DNA of 10,830 nt from Actinomycetota bacterium. Its GTDB lineage: Bacteria > Actinomycetota > UBA4738 > HRBIN12. Positions 6,078 through 10,830 of the stretch are shown here, piece after piece (the stretch's first letter is position 1; each line of letters starts with the position of its first letter). The notes beneath the pieces were generated by a model, which did not search any database, was not told where the DNA came from, and saw nothing but the letters and a program-made list of their open reading frames with translations. Location of the stretch: contig VAYX01000062.1 in NCBI GenBank assembly GCA_005885325.1, positions 9,120-19,949 of the forward strand. Reading direction: 5' to 3'. Both the position numbers and the translations under genes were made by a program.

Positions 6078-6512
6078 GTGAGCGACGGGACAAGCGGCGA
6101 CGTGATCGGGGTCCTTCGGGCCCGCGGCCTTCGGATGACCCCCCAGCGCCGGGCCATCGTGGCCGAGATCATGCGGACCCGGGGCCACATCTCGCCCACC
6201 GCCCTGGCCCGCAAGGTGCAGGGCGAGATGCCGGGCGTGAACGCCTCCACGGTGTATCGGACCCTGTCGCTGCTGGAGGAGGTCGGGGTCCTCTCGCACG
6301 CCCACCTGGAAGGCGGGGCCGAGTATCACCGGGCGGAAGAGGCCGGGCACGTCCACCTGACCTGCTCCAACTGCGGGGCCGAGGACGACCTCTCCCTGGA
6401 GGAGGCCGAGGCCCTGTCCGACCTGATCGAGCGGCACCGCGAGTTCCTGCCCGACCTGACGCACTTCGCCATCAGCGGCCTGTGCGCCGAGTGCCGCCGC
6501 CTCGCCGGCTGA
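6078..6512 (+). CDS. Fur-family metal-dependent transcription regulator
   Basis: The 144-residue protein has the two-domain Fur layout. Residues about 5-82 are the winged helix, opening LRARGLRMTPQRRAIV and carrying the recognition helix in STVYRTLSLLEEVGVL (57-72). Residues about 83-144 are the dimerisation and metal-sensing domain. Both structural-zinc knuckles are present, C96-SNC99 and C136-AEC139, with H84, H91, H93, H120 and H129 as candidate sensing ligands in HRAEEAGHVHL and after. The metal sensed (iron, zinc, manganese, nickel) or peroxide cannot be read from the sequence; the convergent NiCoT transporter makes nickel or cobalt worth testing. Start: GTG 6078 fits the predicted transcription start and typical length; ATG 6060 (150 residues, AGGTG nine bases upstream) is the alternative but precedes the -10 box. 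A longer upstream frame to 5661 is a shadow of the hydratase. The 3' end stops 18 bases before the transporter's stop. Confidence 0.93.
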   Translation: MSDGTSGDVIGVLRARGLRMTPQRRAIVAEIMRTRGHISPTALARKVQGEMPGVNASTVYRTLSLLEEVGVLSHAHLEGGAEYHRAEEAGHVHLTCSNCGAEDDLSLEEAEALSDLIERHREFLPDLTHFAISGLCAECRRLAG

Positions 6513-6530
6513 GCGACCCGCTCTGCTCGA

Positions 6531-7418
6531 TCACCCGCCGAACAGCGCCGGAAGCAGCGTGCCCTTGCCCAGGATGAACAGGGTCCCGATCACCAGGCTG
6601 AACGTCGCGGTGAGGACCGCGACCGAGACGTAGAGCGTCCAGTTCTCCGCGGCTCGCATGAACCCGAACGCCGTTCCCGCCGTGATGAGCGAGTTCGACG
6701 TGAGGAGCCCGACCAAGAACGTCCCGAGCAGCACCTCCCCGACAACCGGGCCGCCGGCTCCGGCGGCCGTGAGGAAGATCAGGAGCTGGGTCGGCGTCTC
6801 GGCGCCGACCCCGTGGATCATCCCCACCATGAACGCCGTGCGCCGCCCGTAGTTCATGAACGCCTCGGGCTCCGGATGCTTGTGGTGATGGTGCCCTGGG
6901 CGTCCGTGATGCCCGTGGTGCCATTCCGACACCGGGATGTCCTCCGCGACGGCCACGGCGACCGATTCGCCCTCACCTTGGTGCACGTGCACCGGCTCCG
7001 TCGCATGAGTGTGCGGGCCATCGCGACGGGCCTTTCGATAGAGGGATCGGACCCCGCTGAAGATGAGCATCCACCGGCTCCGCATCCGGAACTCCCTGCC
7101 GTGGCGAACGAGCGCCACGAACACGTACACCCCCAGGATCACGAGCGTGACCCCAACGATCCGCTCCATGACGCTGTCGATGCCGGGTGGCAGCCGGTCG
7201 CCCAGGATGATCGCCGCGGTTCCGATGAGGAAGACGACCAGCGCGTGACCGAGCGCGTACAACGTGCCGAACAGCATGGAATCCCTGCGACTGTCCTGGG
7301 AGCTCGTGATGTCGGTGATGGCCGCGATGTGGTCCCAGTCGATCCCGTGGCGGAACCCGAACAGGAAGGCCGAGGCGATCAGTCCGATCCCGAACACTCC
7401 GGCGGCCTCGGCGAGCAC
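6531..7418 (-). CDS. NiCoT-type nickel/cobalt transporter with His-rich loop
   Basis: The 295-residue membrane protein carries the signature of nickel/cobalt transporters (NiCoT/NicO family) early on: F20-GFRHGIDWDHIAAITD, equivalent to the RHAxDADHI motif in transmembrane helix 2 that binds the metal. The second motif is TLYALGHALVVF (52-63), and a third region reads MVGMIHGVGAETPTQLLIF (197-215). Hydrophobic segments lie at about 5-22, 52-72, 86-104, 193-217, 224-245 and 260-284. Between them, residues 135-182 form a hydrophilic loop rich in His (PHTHATEPVHVH, then HHGHHGRPGHHHHKH) that probably captures or buffers metal. The start is a GTG with AGGAAGGGGG at 7427-7436; an in-frame extension to 7496 uses codons poor in G/C at position three and looks non-coding. 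It follows the mutase by 112 bases, a context that favours cobalt for adenosylcobalamin, though nickel is equally possible. Confidence 0.88.
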   Translation of the reverse strand: MLAEAAGVFGIGLIASAFLFGFRHGIDWDHIAAITDITSSQDSRRDSMLFGTLYALGHALVVFLIGTAAIILGDRLPPGIDSVMERIVGVTLVILGVYVFVALVRHGREFRMRSRWMLIFSGVRSLYRKARRDGPHTHATEPVHVHQGEGESVAVAVAEDIPVSEWHHGHHGRPGHHHHKHPEPEAFMNYGRRTAFMVGMIHGVGAETPTQLLIFLTAAGAGGPVVGEVLLGTFLVGLLTSNSLITAGTAFGFMRAAENWTLYVSVAVLTATFSLVIGTLFILGKGTLLPALFGG

Positions 7419-7426
7419 GAGCGCTT

Positions 7427-7436
7427 CCCCCTTCCT
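7427..7436 (-). promoter_or_regulatory. Shine-Dalgarno site of the transporter gene
   Basis: The minus strand reads AGGAAGGGGG, ending eight bases before GTG 7418. It is the only good ribosome site near the 5' end and decides the start against the ATG codons at 7478 and 7496. Confidence 0.5.
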
Positions 7437-7465
7437 TTCCCGGTCCTCAATCGGCCACGAGGCTC

Positions 7466-7487
7466 CATGCAACCACATGACTGCATG
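7466..7487. promoter_or_regulatory. CATGCA-N10-TGCATG dyad upstream of the transporter
   Basis: Two perfect six-base half-sites face each other across ten bases, 48 bases upstream of the chosen transporter start. The TGCA core is shared with the dyad in the Fur-family promoter. Longer arms GGCTCC (7461-7466) and GGAGCC (7523-7528) enclose it. A metal-regulator operator is plausible but unproven; no clear -35/-10 pair was found. Confidence 0.35.
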
Positions 7488-7530
7488 CTCTGGCAAATGC
7501 GGGGGCTTGCAGGATGCTGCCGGGAGCCTC

Positions 7531-9137
7531 TCAGAACCGGGGAGTCTCGGTGTACTCGCCGAACACCTGCCGAAGGGCCCCGACGATCTCCCCCTCGGTG
7601 CACAGGGCCCGGGCCGAGTCCACCAGGAACGGCATCAGGTTCTCGTCGGTCGTCGCGGCCGCCGCCAGCCGGTCCAGCGGCCGACCTGCTCCGCCTCCAG
7701 GCCCGGCGGGATCTCCAGAACCTGAACGGGGCCGCCGTCGGCCTCCACGAACTCGTTCACCCCGACCTTCACCAGCCGGCCCTTCTCGTACCGCTGCTGC
7801 TCACGGTAGGCGGACTCCGCGATCTCCTGCTGGAAGTACCCGCGGTCGATCCCGGCGAGGATGCCCTCGAGCATCGATCCCGAGCCCATCCGGTCGATCC
7901 GGGCGAACTCCTCCTCGGCGAGCTCCTCCATCCGGTTGGTCAGCGATTCGACGAAGTAGGAGCCCCCGAGCGGGTCGATCGCGTTCGGCACGCCCGTCTC
8001 GTACGCGATGATCTGCTGGGTCCGAAGCGCGAGCTTCGCCGCTTCCTCCGTCGGGAGGGCCAGGACCTCGTCCAGCGCATTCGTGTGGAGCGATTGCGTG
8101 CCGCCCAGGACCGCGGCCATCGCCTCGATGGCCGTTCGCACCACGTTGTTCATGGGCTGCTGCGCGGTGAGCGACACGCCGGCCGTCTGCGTGTGGAACC
8201 GGAGGCGCATCGAGGCCTCGTCCTTCGCCCCGTACCGCTCCCTCATCCACCGTGCCCAGATCCGCCGGGCCGCCCGGTACTTCGCGATCTCCTCGAAGAA
8301 ATCGATGTGGGCGTTGAAGAAGAACGACAGTCCCTGCGCGAACCGGTCCACGTCCAGCCCGCGGGCCGTACCGAGCTCCACGTAGGCGAACCCATCGGCC
8401 AGCGTGTAGGCCAGTTCCTGCCAGGCGTTCGCTCCGGCCTCGCGGATGTGATAGCCCGAGACGCTGATGGGGTGCCACTGCGGCACCTGCTCGGCGCAGA
8501 ACTCGATGAGGTCCCCGATCAGCCGGAGGTGAGGGCGTGGGGGGAAGATCCACTCCTTCTGGGCGATGTACTCCTTCAGGATGTCGGTCTGGAGCGTTCC
8601 GTCGAGGCGGTCCCAGGGGACGCCCTGCTCCTCCGCGGCAGCCAGGAAGAACGCGAAGATGACGACCGCAGGGCCGCTGATGGTCATCGACGTCGTGATA
8701 TCGCCGAGCGGGATGCCCTCGAAGAGCTGCTCGAAGTCGGCGAGGGAGTCGGTGGCGACGCCACACCGGCCCACCTCCCCCTCCGAACGCTCGTCGTCGG
8801 AGTCCCGCCCCATCAGCGTGGGCATGTCGAAGGCCACCGACAGTCCGCCCTGCCCCTGGGCCAGCAGGAACTTGTAGCGGGCGTTGGTCTCGGCCGGCGT
8901 GCCGTACCCGGCGAACTGCCGCATCGTCCACAGCCGGCCCCGGTACATCGAGGGATACACGCCGCGAACGAACGGGTAGCGGCCGGGCTCTCCGAGGTCA
9001 CGCTCCGGGTCGAACCCCGCCAGGTCCTCCTCGGTGAACAGGGGCTGGAGTGGTTCGCCGGAGAGCGTCTCGAAGTCGGCGTCGCGCTCGTCCGAAGTCC
9101 CGTACGTCCGCTCCCACCCGCGCTTTTCGCCCGTCAT
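7531..9137 (-). CDS. icmA: Adenosylcobalamin acyl-CoA mutase large subunit, isobutyryl-CoA mutase type; frameshifted near 3' end
   Basis: The protein is the substrate-binding TIM barrel subunit of a cobalamin-dependent acyl-CoA mutase. The intact frame gives 500 residues with YPSMYRGRLWTMRQFAG (61-77), GLSVAFDMPT, TMRQF and SGYHIREAG with H230 for the cofactor side. At the positions that set specificity (Tyr89 and Arg207 of Propionibacterium methylmalonyl-CoA mutase) it has F75 and Q193, as in isobutyryl-CoA mutase. After R487 the frame runs into 13 unrelated residues and stops at 7635; the expected C-terminus (LDRLAAAATTDENLMPFLV, ending VFGEYTETPRF) continues in the next frame to the TGA at 7531-7533, so bases are missing near 7676. 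The full product would be about 535 residues, the usual size of large subunits lacking the B12 domain. The B12-binding small subunit is absent from the window. It starts 10 bases after the meaB stop, with GAAGG as ribosome site. It may be a pseudogene or a sequence error. Confidence 0.9.
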
Positions 9138-9147
9138 CCCGGCCTTC

Positions 9148-10086
9148 CTAGGGGTTGCCCGGTCGCGACATCCGTTCGATCAGGATATCGGCGGCCCGGT
9201 AGGGATCGGTCGTCCGTCCCGCTACCTCGTCGGCGAGCGCCGGGTCGTCCGCCAGCGCCTCGCGGACCCGTCCGCGGAGGCGTTCGCCGGCGAGCCCCTC
9301 CACCTCCCGGAGCAATCGGTCGCGGCGCTTCTGCTCGAGCTGGCCCGTCTCCTCCACGTGCTGGCGATGGCGAGCCATCGCCTCCCACAGCTCGTCGAGG
9401 CCCTCCGAACGCTGCGCCGAGACCCGTACGACCGGGGGCGTCCACGCCATCGGCGAGCCCATCCGGATCATCTGCTCGAGGTCGCGCGCCGCGGTGCCCG
9501 CCCCTTCCTGGTCGGACTTGTTGACCACGAACACGTCGGCGATCTCGAGGATCCCGGCCTTGGCCACCTGCACGGCATCGCCCCATCCCGGGGAGACCAC
9601 CACGAGCGTGGTGTCGGTGGCGGCGGCCACGTCGACCTCGGCCTGCCCCACCCCGACCGTCTCCACCATCACCAGATCCTTCCCCGACGCGTCGAGGATC
9701 CGCACGGCCTCGGGAGCGGCGAGGGCCATCCCCCCGAGATGACCGCGCGTGGCCATCGACCGGATGAACACCCCGGGATCCGTCGCATGCTCCTGCATTC
9801 GGAGCCGGTCCCCGAGCAGTGCCCCGCCGGTGAACGGCGACGTCGGATCGATGGCCAGGACGGCGACGGACAGCTCGCGGTGGCGCGCAAGGCGGACGAG
9901 CTCTCCGGCGAGCGTGGACTTCCCCACCCCCGGCGAGCCGGTAAGCCCGACGGTCGAGGCCCTGCCGGTGTGCCCGAAGAGGCCCGAGGACAGTTCGGCC
10001 AGCCCTTCGGCGCCGTCCTCGACCATCGAGATGGCCCGGGCCACCGCGCGGCGGTCACCGGCAAGGACGGCCTCCACCAGGTCCAC
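9148..10086 (-). CDS. meaB: MeaB/ArgK-type GTPase, chaperone of acyl-CoA mutase
   Basis: MeaB-type G3E GTPases bind cobalamin mutases, gate loading of adenosylcobalamin and protect the enzyme from inactivation. The product is 312 residues. Landmarks in order are the N-terminal helix DLVEAVLAGDRRAVARAIS, Walker A G50-SPGVGKST58, the G2 region AIDPTSPFTGGALLGDR (79-95), a Walker B/G3 region VETVGVGQAE (141-150), and the base-specificity motif N189-KSD192. The C-terminal helices (about 250-312) are the dimerisation arm. I chose the GTG at 10086 because the family starts at DLVE; an ATG at 10128 would add 14 unlike residues. No clear Shine-Dalgarno precedes the GTG; a TACCCT at about 10095-10100 could be a -10 for a leaderless mRNA. 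The mutase gene begins 10 bases after its stop, the usual pairing. Confidence 0.95.
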   Translation of the reverse strand: MDLVEAVLAGDRRAVARAISMVEDGAEGLAELSSGLFGHTGRASTVGLTGSPGVGKSTLAGELVRLARHRELSVAVLAIDPTSPFTGGALLGDRLRMQEHATDPGVFIRSMATRGHLGGMALAAPEAVRILDASGKDLVMVETVGVGQAEVDVAAATDTTLVVVSPGWGDAVQVAKAGILEIADVFVVNKSDQEGAGTAARDLEQMIRMGSPMAWTPPVVRVSAQRSEGLDELWEAMARHRQHVEETGQLEQKRRDRLLREVEGLAGERLRGRVREALADDPALADEVAGRTTDPYRAADILIERMSRPGNP

Positions 10087-10133
10087 GGGGCAAGGGTACC
10101 CGCCGCTCCGGCTTGAACCGGTTGCCACCGGGA

Positions 10134-10162
10134 ACCCACGCGGCTCACGGTGGGTCTATCGT
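10134..10162 (+). promoter_or_regulatory. ACCCAC-N10-GTGGGT dyad and possible -10 box before the lipoprotein gene
   Basis: ACCCAC (10134-10139) and GTGGGT (10150-10155) form a perfect dyad with a ten-base spacer. TATCGT (10157-10162), 22 bases before the ATG, resembles a -10 box, but no -35 box is present at the right distance. The dyad occupies that place and could be a regulator site. Confidence 0.3.
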
Positions 10163-10170
10163 CGGGACGA

Positions 10171-10178
10171 AGGGGGGA
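10171..10178 (+). promoter_or_regulatory. Shine-Dalgarno site of the lipoprotein gene
   Basis: AGGGGGGA ends six bases before the ATG at 10185 and selects it over an in-frame start at 10113, which would bury the signal peptide behind 24 extra residues. Confidence 0.5.
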
Positions 10179-10184
10179 ACGACG

Positions 10185-10508
10185 ATGCGCTTCACCGGCC
10201 CACGGGCGTTGATCCTGGTGGTCGCGGTGGGTGCCGCGTCGTGTGGGATCGCGCCGCTCCGCCAGGACGATCTGCCCGATCCCTCCAGGAAGGAAGCCCG
10301 CGCCGCCGCGTCTGCCATCTGCGCCCAGGCCGCCGAACGGTACGGCATCGAGCGGATGGCCCGGTACCTCGGCGCGGCGAGCGACCGGCCACGGCCGGTC
10401 GCTCGCGCGTTCGTCCGCCAGGTGGCCGCGGTCTCGGACGGCTGGGAGCCGTATCGGGCGGCCGGCGTTCGGGGGTGCCTGGCGGGCCTTCGGTCCGCTT
10501 CGTCCTAG
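10185..10508 (+). CDS. Small predicted lipoprotein, 107 residues, function unknown
   Basis: The N-terminus MRFTGPRALILVVAVGAASC is a classic lipoprotein signal: a short basic start (R2, R7), a hydrophobic run (8-18) and a lipobox-like AAS-C with C20 as the lipidated residue. The mature part of about 88 residues has two further cysteines (C46 and C98) that could form a disulfide outside the cell, and a pattern of helices rich in Ala and Arg. I recognise no domain, so no function is proposed. It is likely anchored to the outer face of the cytoplasmic membrane. The gene is divergent from meaB, with 98 bases between starts, and converges on the right-edge gene; the two stop codons share one CTAG. 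Confidence 0.72.
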   Translation: MRFTGPRALILVVAVGAASCGIAPLRQDDLPDPSRKEARAAASAICAQAAERYGIERMARYLGAASDRPRPVARAFVRQVAAVSDGWEPYRAAGVRGCLAGLRSASS

Positions 10509-10830
10509 CGAACCTGCGATCTGCTCACCCACGGCCCGGCGCCGGGGACGGCCATCAGCGCGTCCCGGAGGGATCGGCAGTACTGCCGCTGGCGCTCGAG
10601 GTCCGGATCGTCGTCGGTCTCCACCCGGGTCCTGATCATGGCCAGGTTCACCTGCTCCCGCTGGAGTCGTTTCAGCAGCCGGGCCGGGCCCGTGCCGGCG
10701 CGGGCGCGGACGTCGCGTCGGGATCGCCGGCGGGCGGTGGGATCGAGGAGGAGCCCGAGCTCGACGGCCGACAGGGTTCCGCGCTCGACCTCCGACCGGA
10801 GCGCGCTCTCCAGCCAACCTCGCTCACGCC
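10505..10830 (-). CDS. C-terminal part of a basic helical protein, perhaps PrsW-family (right edge cuts it)
   Basis: The last 107 codons are visible and open to the edge; the start lies beyond it. The translation has RERGWLESALRSEVERGTL, then SAVELGLLLDPTARRRSRRD, a basic linker, an amphipathic helix RLLKRLQREQVNLAMIRTRV, and a short Asp/Glu-rich stretch before QRQYCRSLRDALMAV. This order (WLxxxLxxEVxxGxLxxxE, Arg-rich turn, RLQREQxxLAxxR) resembles the cytoplasmic tail of actinobacterial PrsW-family membrane proteases. Without the membrane part and its catalytic Glu/His residues this is only a suggestion. No membrane segment occurs in the visible part. The frame has strong G/C at third positions and ends exactly against the lipoprotein gene (shared CTAG), both of which support a real gene. 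Confidence 0.68.
   Translation of the reverse strand, partial: RERGWLESALRSEVERGTLSAVELGLLLDPTARRRSRRDVRARAGTGPARLLKRLQREQVNLAMIRTRVETDDDPDLERQRQYCRSLRDALMAVPGAGPWVSRSQVR

Noticed and set aside
5951..6250. N-terminal extension of the hydratase by 100 residues
   Set aside because: It crosses the promoter and first codons of the divergent Fur-family gene, has no hydratase homology, and the ATG at 5950 has a good ribosome site.
7419..7530. Cobalamin or nickel/cobalt riboswitch before the transporter
   Set aside because: The gap is only 112 bases and has no B12 box or other conserved core that I can recognise. A search with the Rfam cobalamin and NiCo models would decide.
6813..9524. Very long open frame (903 codons) on the plus strand
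   Set aside because: It runs antisense to the transporter, mutase and meaB genes. Its product is Arg/His/Pro/Asp-rich low-complexity sequence with no family motif, the usual mirror of high-GC coding DNA.

Overview
The window is high-GC DNA (strong G/C preference at third codon positions, GTG and TTG starts, very short intergenic gaps). The gene content fits a high-GC, probably uncultured Actinomycetota-like bacterium: a double zinc ribbon protein, split EtfB/EtfA, a PabB-PabC fusion, MeaB with a split acyl-CoA mutase, and a 68-residue Cys/His protein of a type I associate with actinobacteria. That placement is an inference from gene style, not a phylogeny.

Layout. (1) 1-130, minus: start of a double zinc ribbon protein that runs off the left edge. 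(2) 258-4020, plus: a tightly coupled run of etfB, etfA, a fused pabB-pabC and an 81-residue protein, with 3-nt gap, ATGA overlap and GTGA overlap. (3) 4017-5950, minus: reading leftward, enoyl-CoA hydratase, GNAT acetyltransferase (its Shine-Dalgarno overlaps the hydratase stop), then a 68-residue Cys/His protein and a 60-residue zinc ribbon protein, separated by gaps of 127 and 145 bases that hold inverted repeats. (4) 6078-6512, plus: a Fur-family metal regulator, divergent from the hydratase, with a palindrome inside its promoter. (5) 6531-10086, minus: meaB, the large subunit of an adenosylcobalamin acyl-CoA mutase (frame broken near its 3' end), then a NiCoT-type nickel/cobalt transporter that converges on the Fur gene. 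(6) 10185-10508, plus: a small lipoprotein. (7) 10505-10830, minus: the C-terminal part of a basic, helical protein cut by the right edge.

The main theme is acyl-CoA metabolism and its cofactors. EtfBA takes electrons from acyl-CoA dehydrogenases and the hydratase adds water to enoyl-CoA. The mutase carries the Phe/Gln pair of isobutyryl-CoA mutase instead of the Tyr/Arg pair of methylmalonyl-CoA mutase, so it most likely interconverts isobutyryl-CoA and butyryl-CoA. MeaB protects and loads such mutases, and the transporter downstream could supply the cobalt needed for their cofactor. The Fur-family gene next to the transporter, and dyads built from TGCA in front of both genes, suggest metal-dependent control; this is a hypothesis. 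The cobalamin-binding small subunit of the mutase and the glutaminase partner PabA are not in the window. No stretch of more than 300 bases lacks a gene. I see no mobile element, CRISPR array, tRNA or rRNA.
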